Origin: Vibrio syngnathi
GTDB taxonomy: Bacteria; Pseudomonadota; Gammaproteobacteria; Enterobacterales; Vibrionaceae
DNA: 64,000 bases
NCBI RefSeq assembly: GCF_002119525.1
Contig: NZ_CP017917.1
Span: 1,364,001 to 1,428,000 of the forward strand
Reading direction: 5' to 3'
Numbering within the stretch: the first letter of the stretch is position 1; each line of letters opens with the position of its first letter. Under the pieces are notes generated by a model, which ran no database searches, was not told where the DNA came from, and saw nothing but the letters and a program-made list of their open reading frames with translations. Made by a program: the position numbers and the translations under genes. Positions 48,326-57,628 of the stretch are shown here, one piece after another.

Positions 48326-49654
48326 TTAAGCGATAAAAATCTGTGCCAGTGCATAGCCTAAGCAACATGCGCCTACTACACCGATTAAACCAACCGACAT
48401 GAATGAGTGGTTGAAGTACCACTTACCAATCTTGGTGGTGCCAGAGACATCGAAGTTAACCGTTGCGATATCTGATGGGTAGTTCGGGATGAAGAAGTAG
48501 CCGTAAACTGCTGGCATCAAGCCGATCAGCAAGGCTGGATCTAGTCCTAAGCCAAGACCAACAGGCAACATCATACGAGCCGTCGCAGCTTGAGAGTTCA
48601 CCACAACCGACACAATGAATAGCGCTAGTGCAAACGTCCATGGGTAATTCGTTACCATTTCCACGATGCCAGACTTGAACTGAGGCATTGCATATTGGAA
48701 GTAAGTATCCGACATCCAAGCGATACCGAAGATAGCAATCGCCGCCACCATACCCGATTTGAATACCACGCCGTTTGGCACATCACGCGGGTCAGTTTTA
48801 GTTGCCAGTAAAATGATACCGCCGAAACAGAGCATCATCATTTGGATGATCACCGACATCTTGATTGGCTTGTCGCCGTCTACGATGGTTCTGATCTCTG
48901 GCACCATTGCCACGATAACAATCACGACAATCGACAGTAGGAAAATCAACACGGCATTACGAGCCGAAGTTGGAAGCACTTCATCCAAAGACGTCGCCGT
49001 CGTGTTCTCGATGCGTTTTTTCCACTCAGGATCTTTTAGACGTGCTTGATAATCAGGATCGTCATTCAGTTCTTTACCGCGTTTCAAGCTATATAGAGAA
49101 AGTAAAAGTGTGCCGAACAACGTTGCAGGAACCGTCACCATCAAAATAGAAAGCAGAGTAATGGAGTGTTGGACATCGGAAAGTTGCGCGAGGTAATACA
49201 CCACTGCAGCCGAGATTGGAGAAGCCGTAATCGCCAACTGAGACGCCACCGACGCTGCCGCCATTGGACGCTCAGGACGAATCCCGTTCTTCAACGCAAC
49301 ATCACCGATGATAGGCATGATTGAGTAAACCGCGTGGCCAGTACCCAATAGGAAAGTCATCGAATAAGTCACGAACGGTGCTATCAAGGTGACGCGTTTC
49401 GGGTTCTTTCTCAGTACCCTTTCCGCGACTTGAAGCATGTATTTCAAACCACCAGCCGCTTCTAAAATCGAAGCACAAGTCACAACGGCGAGAATGATCA
49501 ACATTACGGTGACAGGTGGAGACGTTGGTGGCATCTTGAAGACAAACACCTCGATAACCAAACCAATACCAGAAACAACACCTAAGCCGATACCGCCATA
49601 CCGAGACCCAATATAAAGTACGACTAATAAAAATAGAAACTCAAAATACAACAT
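48326..49654 (-). CDS. dcuB: DcuB-type anaerobic C4-dicarboxylate transporter
   Basis: The 442-residue inner-membrane carrier has about ten or more hydrophobic helices. LLGTGHAVYSIMPIIGDVAL, NGIRPERPMAAASVASQ, ITASPISAAVV and IPNYPSDIATVNFDVSGTT are strongly DcuB-like and less like DcuA. DcuB exchanges fumarate for succinate during fumarate respiration. ATG 49654 has AAGG six bases before it and is preferred to a TTG two codons earlier. It is transcribed alone. Upstream sequence has only weak CRP- or FNR-like half-sites. Confidence 0.92.
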   Translation of the reverse strand: MLYFEFLFLLVVLYIGSRYGGIGLGVVSGIGLVIEVFVFKMPPTSPPVTVMLIILAVVTCASILEAAGGLKYMLQVAERVLRKNPKRVTLIAPFVTYSMTFLLGTGHAVYSIMPIIGDVALKNGIRPERPMAAASVASQLAITASPISAAVVYYLAQLSDVQHSITLLSILMVTVPATLFGTLLLSLYSLKRGKELNDDPDYQARLKDPEWKKRIENTTATSLDEVLPTSARNAVLIFLLSIVVIVIVAMVPEIRTIVDGDKPIKMSVIIQMMMLCFGGIILLATKTDPRDVPNGVVFKSGMVAAIAIFGIAWMSDTYFQYAMPQFKSGIVEMVTNYPWTFALALFIVSVVVNSQAATARMMLPVGLGLGLDPALLIGLMPAVYGYFFIPNYPSDIATVNFDVSGTTKIGKWYFNHSFMSVGLIGVVGACCLGYALAQIFIA

Positions 49655-50065
49655 AAGCAACCTTGCTAAAAATATGGACTAATTATATTTTGTCCCTAAG
49701 CTCAGCCATTTACTTATTGCTTGGTCACACTATCATTACAGGCTCACGCAAATTGTTTTTTATAAGATTATGGTCACGCTAGCAAGCCTGTAAGTTTATG
49801 AATTGTAATAGTAAACCAGACGCTCGACCTAAAGTTGTTATGTACGATAACCATTATTGTATCGGTTAGACCGGTACGGCCTATAAAACATTAAACTCAT
49901 AACCAAACGATATCAATCCAATCCAAAACAATCGCACCTTAAGTCAACCCGGAGCATATTACACAGCCAATACCGCTGATTATCACTCAACGCTGACTCG
50001 CCTATCCTTAGACACTATGTCAAAATACTCGCCCTCATGATGACAACACATAAAGAGCCACGGAT
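49655..50065. other. Divergent upstream region of DcuB and HAD genes
   Basis: About 410 bases contain no gene. Half-sites resembling CRP (for example GTCAC near 49725 and 49770) occur but no convincing full site. Promoters in both directions are expected. Confidence 0.5.
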
Positions 50066-50725
50066 ATGAATTTTCAAGCTGCTATTTTTGATATGGATGG
50101 ACTGCTGCTCGACACCGAGCGACTTTGTATGCAGGTTTTTGAAGAAGCATGTCACGCGCAAGGTGTTCCGTTTTTGCAAGATGTCTACCTAGGCATCATT
50201 GGCTGTAACGCAAAAACCATCGAACAGATCTTTAGAAATGGCTACGGTGAAGGGGTAGATTACCCAGCGCTGAACAACGAATGGCGAACTCGCTACAGTG
50301 CAATTGTTAAGCACCAAGCGATCCCAGTAAAAGACGGCGTGATTGAGCTTCTTGAATGGCTAAAATCAAACGGCATTCCAATTGCGGTGGCGACCTCCAC
50401 TCAGCTAGATATCGCAAAGAAAAAGCTTGAGTTAGCAGGCTTAGATTCTTACTTCACCTCATTAAGCACCGGCTGCGAAGTGACTCACGGTAAGCCTCAT
50501 CCAGAGATCTACCTGCTAGCGGCAGAACGCCTAGGTGTTGCCCCAGAAACCTGCCTAGCGTTTGAAGACTCAAACAACGGCATTCGCGCTTCTATGGCAG
50601 CCAACATGATCAGCTTCCAGATCCCTGATTTGGTTGAGCCTTGCGAAGAAGTGAAAGCGCTTGGACACACCATCAGCCCTTCTCTGCATCATGTGTTAGC
50701 ACAGCTTCAACAAACTGCAGCTTAG
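50066..50725 (+). CDS. HAD-family phosphatase, beta-phosphoglucomutase-like
   Basis: The 219-residue HAD hydrolase has nucleophile Asp9 and Asp11 in FDMDGLLLDTE, Thr in VATSTQ (motif II), Lys in THGKPHPEIY (motif III) and acidic motif IV in AFEDSNNGIRASMAA. A helical cap (about 15-85) places it in the beta-phosphoglucomutase-like subfamily with YcjU and YniC. It likely dephosphorylates small sugar phosphates or nucleotides; the substrate is unassigned. A terminator follows. Confidence 0.92.
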   Translation: MNFQAAIFDMDGLLLDTERLCMQVFEEACHAQGVPFLQDVYLGIIGCNAKTIEQIFRNGYGEGVDYPALNNEWRTRYSAIVKHQAIPVKDGVIELLEWLKSNGIPIAVATSTQLDIAKKKLELAGLDSYFTSLSTGCEVTHGKPHPEIYLLAAERLGVAPETCLAFEDSNNGIRASMAANMISFQIPDLVEPCEEVKALGHTISPSLHHVLAQLQQTAA

Positions 50726-50795
50726 GCTCTCACTTCTGTTGATAATGCTTTTATCTGTCTCGTCCTAAAATACGTAGACAAGCCTCTCTATCAAG

Positions 50796-50819
50796 CCGAC
50801 TCACAGAGTCGGTTTTTTT
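50796..50819 (+). terminator. Terminator after HAD gene
   Basis: CCGACTC pairs with GAGTCGG over a short loop, followed by seven T residues. Confidence 0.92.
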
Positions 50820-50935
50820 GTGGGTATTCCTTTTATAAAAAATAAAAATTCGCGCTTGAAACTGTTACAGTCGATATGAAACGACACTGATCGATAAGCA
50901 ACATTGATAACGTCTAAAAATGGAGAAAGGGACGC

Positions 50936-51562
50936 GTGATAGAAAAATTTGAAAGCCAACTGCTTGATTTTGCACAGCAAGAGATGACACAAGATGCAGC
51001 GCACGACATCAGCCATATTAAGCGCGTAGTCAAAACTGCCAAAGCTTTATGTACTCAAGAACAAGCCAAGCTTGAAGTCGTTCTGCCCGCCGCTTACCTT
51101 CATGATTGCTTCACCTTTCCTAAGAATCACCCAGACAGAGCCCAAAGCTCGAAAATGGCGGCAGACAAGGCGATCTCTTTCCTCAAATCTATCGAGTATC
51201 CCGCGTCTCATCTCGACGAGATTCATCACGCGATTGTCACTCACAGTTATAGCGCCAACATCACGCCAGAAACCTTGGAAGCTCAAATCGTTCAAGATGC
51301 AGATCGCCTAGATTCTCTCGGTGCTATTGGCATTGCTCGCTGCCTGTATGTGGGTCAAAGCTTTAACGCTGAACTCTATAAACACGAAGACCCATTCGCG
51401 AAGCAGCGTGACTTGGATGACAAGCATTACAGCGTCGACCATTTCTACGTAAAGCTGTTCAAGCTAGCTGGAACCATGAATACAAAATCCGCCAAATTAG
51501 AAGCCAACAAGCGCACCGACTACATGCGTGACTTTCTTGAACAGTTGGCCGCAGAAGTTTAG
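50936..51562 (+). CDS. HD-domain phosphohydrolase
   Basis: The 208-residue HD protein (YedJ-like) has metal-site residues His27 (HDISHIKRVV), His56-Asp57 (AAYLHDCF) and Asp in QIVQDADRLDSLG, plus THSYSA near the active site. HD proteins hydrolyse phosphate bonds in nucleotides; no precise substrate is known to me. The GTG at 50936 follows AAAGGG. The next gene, a GNAT acetyltransferase, starts 43 bases later on the same strand and is probably in the operon. Confidence 0.9.
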   Translation: MIEKFESQLLDFAQQEMTQDAAHDISHIKRVVKTAKALCTQEQAKLEVVLPAAYLHDCFTFPKNHPDRAQSSKMAADKAISFLKSIEYPASHLDEIHHAIVTHSYSANITPETLEAQIVQDADRLDSLGAIGIARCLYVGQSFNAELYKHEDPFAKQRDLDDKHYSVDHFYVKLFKLAGTMNTKSAKLEANKRTDYMRDFLEQLAAEV

Positions 51563-51605
51563 CGGCTTAGAAAAAAGACACGCGATAAGGAAGAGAGAGA
51601 AGGAT

Positions 51606-52133
51606 ATGGAAATAAACCGCTTTAAAGCCTCCGATGCCGACGAGATCGTCACTTGGTTTACATCCTTAGAAGACTACGTGTTGTGGGGCGGGCGAACATT
51701 TGGTTGGCCGTTAGAAGCCACCTCGATCATCGAACGATCTCAAGAGCCACATGTCGAGCTATATACCTTTTCTGCATCTAAGTCATACTCTGAACCGAAC
51801 ACCGACTCAAACGCCGATTCGAACACCAATGACTTGCTTGGCTTTATGGAATTTCAACGCATGTCAGACACTGAACTTCGCTTCTGCCGAGTCGCGATTC
51901 ACCCCAACCTTCGAGGTAAAGGATTAGGACAATCCATGATAGAAAGTGCATTAGAAGCGGCGAAACAAATCCCTGATGTCACCACCATCAGCTTGGCGGT
52001 CTTTCAACAGAATATCGGCGCAAAACGTTGCTACGACAAAGCGGGCTTTGAGGTGGTCGACAAAGAGCCGAGCGTCAAAGAATTCAATGGCAAAACGTGG
52101 CCCTTGTATCAGATGGAGTTAAAGCTCTGCTAG
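51606..52133 (+). CDS. GNAT-family N-acetyltransferase
   Basis: The 175-residue acetyltransferase has the acetyl-CoA loop HPNLRGKGLGQSM (about 100-112) and a following CYDKAGFEVVD helix-strand pair. An unusual insert rich in S, N, T and D (about 60-78, with PNTDSNADSNTND) interrupts the N-terminal half and is probably a flexible loop. The substrate is unknown. ATG 51606 lies right after a GAGAGAAGG ribosome site. It is probably in an operon with the HD gene. Confidence 0.87.
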   Translation: MEINRFKASDADEIVTWFTSLEDYVLWGGRTFGWPLEATSIIERSQEPHVELYTFSASKSYSEPNTDSNADSNTNDLLGFMEFQRMSDTELRFCRVAIHPNLRGKGLGQSMIESALEAAKQIPDVTTISLAVFQQNIGAKRCYDKAGFEVVDKEPSVKEFNGKTWPLYQMELKLC

Positions 52134-52150
52134 TTCGTTCTAATTGTCAG

Positions 52151-52240
52151 ACTGGTTTTGATTAATAAGATTGTTTTAATTAACAGACTTACTTTAGTTA
52201 ATAGACTTGTTTTAGTTAATAGACTTGTTTTAATTGCCAG
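52151..52240. repeat. Five degenerate 18-bp tandem repeats
   Basis: Five units of 17-19 bp of the type ACTTGTTTTAGTTAATAG lie head to tail between the GNAT gene and the DNA glycosylase. The third to fifth units are exactly 18 bp and most alike; the outer two have drifted. The array is non-coding. Confidence 0.85.
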
Positions 52241-52308
52241 ATTTGACCCCATATCATTAAGCATTGGCTAGACCACTCAAGATACACAGATGTAATTTGG
52301 AACCTTCA

Positions 52309-52995
52309 ATGACCCAAAAAAAATTCGACACCATTTATCAGCGCGCGGCTCACCGTAAAGGCGGAGCGGCCGAACTCGAAAAGATTGTCCGTGCGCCACT
52401 GTCACGAGCCGAGCTATCACAAATCACCGACGACCGTTGGTTGGCCGCCTTTACTGAAAAGGTATTCCAGTGTGGCATTTCATGGAATGTAGTAAGAAAG
52501 AAATGGCCGCAATTTGAAGAGGTGTTCTTTGAATTCAATATCGAAAAGATGCTGATGCTGCCGAATGAGATGTGGGAACAGAAAGCACAAGACCCGCGTA
52601 TTATTCGCCACCTGACTAAGGTGATGACCATCCCTGCCAATGCCACCATGATCCACAATGCCAAGCGTGAAGCCGATTCATTCTCGCAAATGGTTGCCGA
52701 CTGGCCATCAGAACGCATTACAGAACTTTGGGATTACCTGAAGAAACACGGCAAGCGATTAGGCGGTAATACCGGTGCTTACACCTTACGTCAAATGGGT
52801 AAAGATACCTTCATTTTGTCCTCGGATGTTGAAGCGCACCTACGCAGTACCGATGTGGTGGATAGCGGTCGTAACACCAAGCGAGCACAAGTTGCGGCGA
52901 GTAAGGCTTTCAACGAATGGCAGCAACAGTCAGGTCGTAGCCTAAGCGAAATCAGCCAGATCGTTGCCTACAGCTGTGGTGATAATCGAGTCTAA
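52309..52995 (+). CDS. DNA-3-methyladenine glycosylase I-like protein
   Basis: The 228-residue protein resembles the DNA-3-methyladenine glycosylase I (adenine glyco) family: DDRWLAAFTEKVFQCGISWN, VVRKKWPQF, IPANATMIHNAKRE and LGGNTGAYTLRQMGKDTFIL. Such enzymes remove methylated adenine from DNA in base excision repair. The zinc-binding cysteines typical of E. coli Tag are not evident, so it is a variant branch. ATG 52309 has TTGGAA upstream, and the longer frame from TTG 52264 looks less likely. It follows a degenerate tandem-repeat array. Confidence 0.8.
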   Translation: MTQKKFDTIYQRAAHRKGGAAELEKIVRAPLSRAELSQITDDRWLAAFTEKVFQCGISWNVVRKKWPQFEEVFFEFNIEKMLMLPNEMWEQKAQDPRIIRHLTKVMTIPANATMIHNAKREADSFSQMVADWPSERITELWDYLKKHGKRLGGNTGAYTLRQMGKDTFILSSDVEAHLRSTDVVDSGRNTKRAQVAASKAFNEWQQQSGRSLSEISQIVAYSCGDNRV

Positions 52996-53323
52996 TTTTA
53001 GGGCGAATGACTTAAAACTCAAAACGAGATAAGCAACAACTCTAACCGCATTTAGAAGACAAGATCGGTAACCGTCATTAATTAAAGAATCCGTCCCAGA
53101 TTTATCTAGCCTTTAAAGACCCGTTGCTGATGTCACTGGTCTTTTTTGTGCTTCATTCAAAGAAATGTAAATTAACCGCTGACAGACAACGATCTTCGGT
53201 GACGCCAAGTCATTATGTTGATAGGTTAATGCTTATACATCTCGACTCCATACTTCGCTATAGCGCTCTCTAAAACATTTGTTTATCAGCTAAATGGAAG
53301 CACCCAATCTAGAAAGGAATTCT
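52996..53323. other. Intergenic region before AEC transporter
   Basis: This 328-base region contains a terminator for the glycosylase gene (53115-53147) and no gene. The remaining part should hold the promoter of the AEC transporter. Confidence 0.5.
53115..53147 (+). terminator. Terminator after DNA glycosylase gene
   Basis: AAAGACC pairs with GGTCTTT over a 16-base loop, followed by a T-run. Confidence 0.7.
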
Positions 53324-54205
53324 ATGTTCGAACAGGTCGTCAGCATTCTGTTTCCCGTTTTTGCTTTAGCCAGTGCTGGCTTTGCGGTCGGTCGTTGGCT
53401 CAAGCCCGATTTCAAACCGATCAATCGTATCAACATGGATGTGTGCATTCCTGCGTTGGTGTTTGCCTCGTTGACCACCATGCCCCTCGACACAGAACAA
53501 CTGCCACTCATCACCGCTTCTTTGGTTGCGGTGTTGGTGCCCGCTTTATTGATGATACCAATCTGTAAGATCTTTAAGCTCAACTTCAAAGCCTGGGCTC
53601 CGCCACACATGTTCCGCAACAGTGGCAACCTCGCGATTCCTCTGTTCACGTATACCTTTGGCGAGAGCGCATTAGCCCCTGCGGTACTGCTGTTTGTAGT
53701 ATCGGCATGTGTCCATATTAGTGTTGGTTTGGCGTTACTAAGCGATGGCAATCCGATCAAACAGATCCTAAAAATGCCAATATTCTTAGCGGCTACGCTA
53801 GCGATGACGCTGAATCTGTCTGGAATTACCGTTTGGAATCCAATCTACGAAGCCACATCTCTGCTTGGGCAAGCTGCCGTTCCTATTATGTTGTTGTCGC
53901 TAGGTTCGCAAATGGTCAATTTGAAGCTGAGCGGACTCAAAGTTGGCTTGTTGTGTACGGCTCAATCGCTATTTACTGGGTCTATCGCCTTTACCATCAT
54001 CTACTTCTTTATACCGCTGCCAACGTTGCATCTTCAGATGATGGTGCTGTTCACTATGCTGCCACCCGCTGTGATGAACTATCTGTTTGCAGAGAGGTTC
54101 AATGTCGAGCCCCCTAAGGTCGCGTCTATGGTATTGTTTGGTAACTTCCTAAGTGTGGTTACCCTACCAATCTTGTTGTCGTTCGCACTGTCTATATCGA
54201 GTTGA
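53324..54205 (+). CDS. AEC-family transporter
   Basis: The 293-residue inner-membrane protein has about ten hydrophobic helices, opening with SILFPVFALASAGFAVGRWL and containing NSGNLAIPLFTYTFGE and PAVMNYLFAERFNVEP, both typical of auxin-efflux-carrier (AEC) proteins. In bacteria these proteins move organic acids such as malate or malonate; the substrate is not predicted. AAGGA five bases before ATG 53324 sets the start; a frame from 53294 adds ten polar residues. It is monocistronic. Confidence 0.9.
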   Translation: MFEQVVSILFPVFALASAGFAVGRWLKPDFKPINRINMDVCIPALVFASLTTMPLDTEQLPLITASLVAVLVPALLMIPICKIFKLNFKAWAPPHMFRNSGNLAIPLFTYTFGESALAPAVLLFVVSACVHISVGLALLSDGNPIKQILKMPIFLAATLAMTLNLSGITVWNPIYEATSLLGQAAVPIMLLSLGSQMVNLKLSGLKVGLLCTAQSLFTGSIAFTIIYFFIPLPTLHLQMMVLFTMLPPAVMNYLFAERFNVEPPKVASMVLFGNFLSVVTLPILLSFALSISS

Positions 54206-54246
54206 ACACCGATCTAAGAGAACGTTTGTCATTCGTTACAGTTATA

Positions 54247-54275
54247 AAAAATGGGCAGATAAACTGCCCATTTTT
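54247..54275. terminator. Terminator between AEC and secreted-protein genes
   Basis: AAAATGGGCAG pairs with CTGCCCATTTT over a five-base loop, with T and A runs on both sides. Confidence 0.9.
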
Positions 54276-54304
54276 GTGTTCAAAAAGTTAGGAATTAGAG
54301 TCAG

Positions 54305-55561
54305 CTACTTCCAGAATTGAATACTATTGAAGTCTTTGTATTGCTTCGTCGCCGCGTCATATTTCGCTTTCATTGCAGCAAACTCAGCTTCAGTAAGTTC
54401 AACACTGGCAGTAGAGTCTAACTCCACAGCAGCAAGAATATCTGACGCACTTTTCTGCAAGCTAGCAAGCGATACTTTCTTATCCCCATCATTTGTAAGA
54501 GTAGAAGTCGTCACTTTCTTTTTACCCGCAAGGTCAGCGGCTGTTGCAGAACAATCCTTTCCTCGATTAAATCCAGTGTACCAAGTTACCGTCGCCTTAC
54601 CGTCCGCAATTTGCTTAATCGTACAAGCATCTAGGCTCAGGCCAACCAATTTATTTGCGTTATTGAAGTTATAAGCGATCAAGCCTGACGGTGACTGACT
54701 AGAGTACGTATCCTTTTGCTCAACTTTATTATCGACTGAACGAGCGAAACGACTAACAGTGGCAGCAAAGTAGAAATCACCATTCGCATTAGAAGGCGCT
54801 ACATGATCCTTTATCGCCCAATGAAACGCTGTCTTCTGGTTATTCAACGTAACTTTCGAACCATAATGGTACGATACAGAGTTAATTGTCGCTTTCTGAC
54901 CCTCTGAAAAATCATCCGCCCATTGATATTCTTTGTAGCCAATCTTAGTGCCGTCTTCCGGGCCGGTATCAATGTAATATTCAACGGTGTACTTTCCAGC
55001 TGGAGTCATCTCAACCTTCACAATATCACCTAACAAATTGCCTTTAGACTTATACAAAAATGTATTAGAGATATCTAAGCCTACAAGGCTAATCTTATCG
55101 ATCATATATTGAGTATTTTCGCCTGTTCCGTAACGTTTAAAGAAAACAAGTTCTTTAGACGTTTTGGCCATTGCTTTATGTACTTTATCCAGGTCAAAGT
55201 TACAGCTTGCAACACCATCATCAGCTTCGAAAGCAATCGTAGCGCCATCTTTAGAGATCACACACACTTTATTGGTTAATTTAAACTCTTTTGCCTTAGC
55301 CACAAACACATCAGCATGTGCTGGCTTAGAATTAGCGAGATCATCAATTGAAGCTAGGGTTTGCGGAGAAGTACTAGGGGAAAGTGTCAGCGCCTGATCT
55401 AAGTTCATAAACTCAACTTTGTTTTGCTGAATTTTATCTACAGCAAATTTTATCGCCGCTTTAGATTTATAATAACCCTGCAGGTTAATATCTTCGTTTG
55501 CATGAGCCATTGCAGCAAGTGAAGAAACGCCTAGCACTAATGGTAACAGTGTCTTTGTCAT
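54305..55561 (-). CDS. Secreted protein of unknown function
   Basis: The 418-residue protein has a signal peptide (about 1-20, cut after MAHA, leaving NEDINLQG). The mature part is rich in K, T, S and D. It alternates beta-like stretches (for example YTVEYYIDTGPEDGTKIG) with four cysteines (about 98, 119, 319 and 341) that could form two disulphides. No family is recognised. AGAAGGA precedes the ATG. It is downstream of a Gly-rich lipoprotein gene by 21 bases, so the two probably form one envelope operon. Confidence 0.78.
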   Translation of the reverse strand: MTKTLLPLVLGVSSLAAMAHANEDINLQGYYKSKAAIKFAVDKIQQNKVEFMNLDQALTLSPSTSPQTLASIDDLANSKPAHADVFVAKAKEFKLTNKVCVISKDGATIAFEADDGVASCNFDLDKVHKAMAKTSKELVFFKRYGTGENTQYMIDKISLVGLDISNTFLYKSKGNLLGDIVKVEMTPAGKYTVEYYIDTGPEDGTKIGYKEYQWADDFSEGQKATINSVSYHYGSKVTLNNQKTAFHWAIKDHVAPSNANGDFYFAATVSRFARSVDNKVEQKDTYSSQSPSGLIAYNFNNANKLVGLSLDACTIKQIADGKATVTWYTGFNRGKDCSATAADLAGKKKVTTSTLTNDGDKKVSLASLQKSASDILAAVELDSTASVELTEAEFAAMKAKYDAATKQYKDFNSIQFWK

Positions 55562-55582
55562 GTTTTATGTTCCTTCTAATTC

Positions 55583-55822
55583 TTATTTGGACTGACTTGG
55601 AGCTTCAAATCCAGTAATGCTTGCAGATGAAAAAACGACAGAGTTCAGTTTCTGTACATCACCAACACTAAGCTTAAGAACAGAACGTTCAGGAGCTTTT
55701 GTAGAAACCGCAGTACTGCCACCGCTGCCTGTACTGCCGCTAGTAGTAGCACCGCCGCCACCGCCGCCTCCACCACATGCTGTAAGTGAAGCTAACAAGA
55801 TTAAACCAAGGATTTTCTTCAT
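55583..55822 (-). CDS. Small glycine-rich lipoprotein
   Basis: The 79-residue protein has a lipobox LTAC (about 13-16) after a short hydrophobic signal, so Cys16 becomes the lipid-modified first residue. It is followed by eight consecutive glycines and a G/S/T-rich linker, then a short C-terminal part (about 40-79) of unknown fold. AGGAAC at a normal distance from ATG 55822 sets the start; the frame from 55867 would place 15 charged residues before the signal. It is the upstream gene of the secreted 418-residue protein, probably its operon partner. Confidence 0.78.
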   Translation of the reverse strand: MKKILGLILLASLTACGGGGGGGGATTSGSTGSGGSTAVSTKAPERSVLKLSVGDVQKLNSVVFSSASITGFEAPSQSK

Positions 55823-56120
55823 ACATTTGTTCCTAAAACGAAATTTAGACCGCTTGTCTGTTTTCAATTAATTCGAAATAGGATCAGAACATAGAGCAAT
55901 ACAAAAAAAAATTAAAATCGTTGTTGGTTATTGCAGTTATGTTTAATATACAACCATCAAGGAAAGGAATGGTTTTCACTCCCCCTATACAGTGCAATGA
56001 ATATGGATATGAAAAACACAGTCTTTGACTTAACTTTCGAAGAATTTCATCGCTTTGGCGTGACAAGAAATAATGCACGACCAGCGCCTTACTCCACTAT
56101 TACTATCTTTTGTAAGTCAT

Positions 56121-56648
56121 ATGAAAATTAAAAATGTAATACCTCTACTGCTGTGCCTCTTCTCTCATCAAGCTATATCTGCGGCAAATTTCACAACTGA
56201 CTTTGTAGAGCTTGGGATGCAAGCAAAGCCTATGGGGTTAAGCGTGGATGCTGGACGCGACATCAACGATAGTTTAGCGATTTTAGGCGGCCTTAGTACC
56301 AACACAGCCCAAGATGAAAGTAACTTTGATGCGTACATCGGTCCTCAAGTTTATGGCCCAATAACTCAAGGGATCGACTTAAATACGCAGCTGCTACTCC
56401 ATTTCAACAAAAACTCATACGCAGCTGGAGAAACCAAAGCTTATGTCGAATTCAATGCGGGTATTCGAGCGTGGATCACTCAAAGGGTAGAAACACACAT
56501 ACTTGCAGGCTCTAACGGAGAACACTCAATCTTTACGTTTGGCGCTAGATTCCATGCCACAGATAAAGCGGTGTTTTCAGTTGCTTCCAAAAACAACGGT
56601 CTTTATGGGCCTCAATTACAGCTTTCGGTTAGATACCAGTTTAAGTAG
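56121..56648 (+). CDS. Putative outer-membrane beta-barrel protein
   Basis: The 175-residue exported protein has a signal peptide (about 1-20, ending near HQAISA). The body consists of alternating short strands, including FDAYIGPQVYGPIT, AYVEFNAGIRAWIT and a C-terminal LQLSVRYQFK. The terminal aromatic pattern suits an outer-membrane barrel. No specific family is identified. ATG 56121 starts the signal directly; an upstream frame at 56073 adds 16 residues. It is divergent from the lipoprotein operon and ends at a strong terminator. Confidence 0.7.
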   Translation: MKIKNVIPLLLCLFSHQAISAANFTTDFVELGMQAKPMGLSVDAGRDINDSLAILGGLSTNTAQDESNFDAYIGPQVYGPITQGIDLNTQLLLHFNKNSYAAGETKAYVEFNAGIRAWITQRVETHILAGSNGEHSIFTFGARFHATDKAVFSVASKNNGLYGPQLQLSVRYQFK

Positions 56649-56690
56649 CGACCTTTATAAACAACTTTCCGCTACTGTTGGAACCAACAT

Positions 56691-56730
56691 AAAAATAGCG
56701 TCAGTAATTCAATACTGACGCTATTTTTTT
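56691..56730 (+). terminator. Terminator after outer-membrane-like gene
   Basis: A 16-bp perfect stem AAAAATAGCGTCAGTA with its complement has a six-base loop and is followed by a T-run. Confidence 0.93.
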
Positions 56731-56804
56731 ATCTTATTTCTGATTCAAACACTTTCTTTTTTTTTCACGCTGCACTTGTCTTGAGAAACTTAATATTGAG
56801 AGGG

Positions 56805-57458
56805 CTATGAACATTTATCCAGTTTGAGCTCTGCGGTCACCTTAGTAAGGCGAAGCGCAATCGCGAAACACACTAAGTAAGGACTCACATACCAGAAGAT
56901 GCTTTCTAGTGGCTGTTTCACCTGCGCTTCTCTGGTTTTGATATATTGGTTTTTCTGCTTTTCATACTGACTCAGCATACCATCCACCCACACCGCATCA
57001 CTTTCAACTAACGACACGCTAGGCGCAGGAACCGTAAAATCCGATGCATTGGGTAGCAAGGTGAAATCGACATCTTTAAACGTGATCGCCGTATTCAAGT
57101 ACCACAAACACGCGTCGTGGTGCTGAGCGTGATTATCTAAAGATGGTTGACCTGTACAGGTATCACTTCTCAGCTTATCCAAAGAAAACTGCTGAACAGA
57201 TTCTAAAATCGCCACCGCTCTGGTTTGTTCTGTCTCGACCCAATCACCTGCTACTTTCGCACGAATCTCAGACACGGCACCAAGCATTCCGATACCTGCT
57301 AGAAACGGCCATAAATAATCCATACGCTTCCATTTTCTTCGGCTCAGGTTGAACCCACACCAAATTGGAATATGTAAGAGGAGCGTTAACCCAAGCGACA
57401 GCAAAACGAAATTCAAAGAGCTAGAGAGCATGAGTTCGCTATCAAAGAAGTTCTTCAT
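56805..57458 (-). CDS. Membrane protein of unknown function
   Basis: The 217-residue protein has predicted membrane helices at about 15-38, 48-65 and 187-205. Between them is a soluble region (about 70-185) containing Cys at about 101 and 117 (TCTG, DACLW) that could pair in the periplasm. No domain is recognised. The ribosome site before ATG 57458 is weak. It is transcribed alone, with no clear link to its neighbours. Confidence 0.6.
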   Translation of the reverse strand: MKNFFDSELMLSSSLNFVLLSLGLTLLLHIPIWCGFNLSRRKWKRMDYLWPFLAGIGMLGAVSEIRAKVAGDWVETEQTRAVAILESVQQFSLDKLRSDTCTGQPSLDNHAQHHDACLWYLNTAITFKDVDFTLLPNASDFTVPAPSVSLVESDAVWVDGMLSQYEKQKNQYIKTREAQVKQPLESIFWYVSPYLVCFAIALRLTKVTAELKLDKCS

Positions 57459-57628
57459 AATGATGAGCTTGCCTGTATAACAAAGAGAAATTTGATACTA
57501 ATTTCGATATAAGAAAAGTATGTAAGAGGAAGGTCAAAACAGCCCTAATAATTGGTGTTAACACTGTTTATTTGGGCATATAACTGCCAATGACAGGGCT
57601 TAACCACTCGTTACTCAGAAATGGCTAA

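Noticed and set aside
49655..50065. FNR or CRP box for dcuB
   Set aside because: Only isolated half-sites were found, with no TTGAT-N4-ATCAA or TGTGA-N6-TCACA match.
52151..52240. Possible CRISPR-like array
   Set aside because: The 18-bp units are adjacent without unique spacers, and no cas gene is present.
55931..56131. Small plus-strand frame in the divergent envelope region
   Set aside because: No ribosome site, no family and it overlaps the better start of the outer-membrane-like gene.
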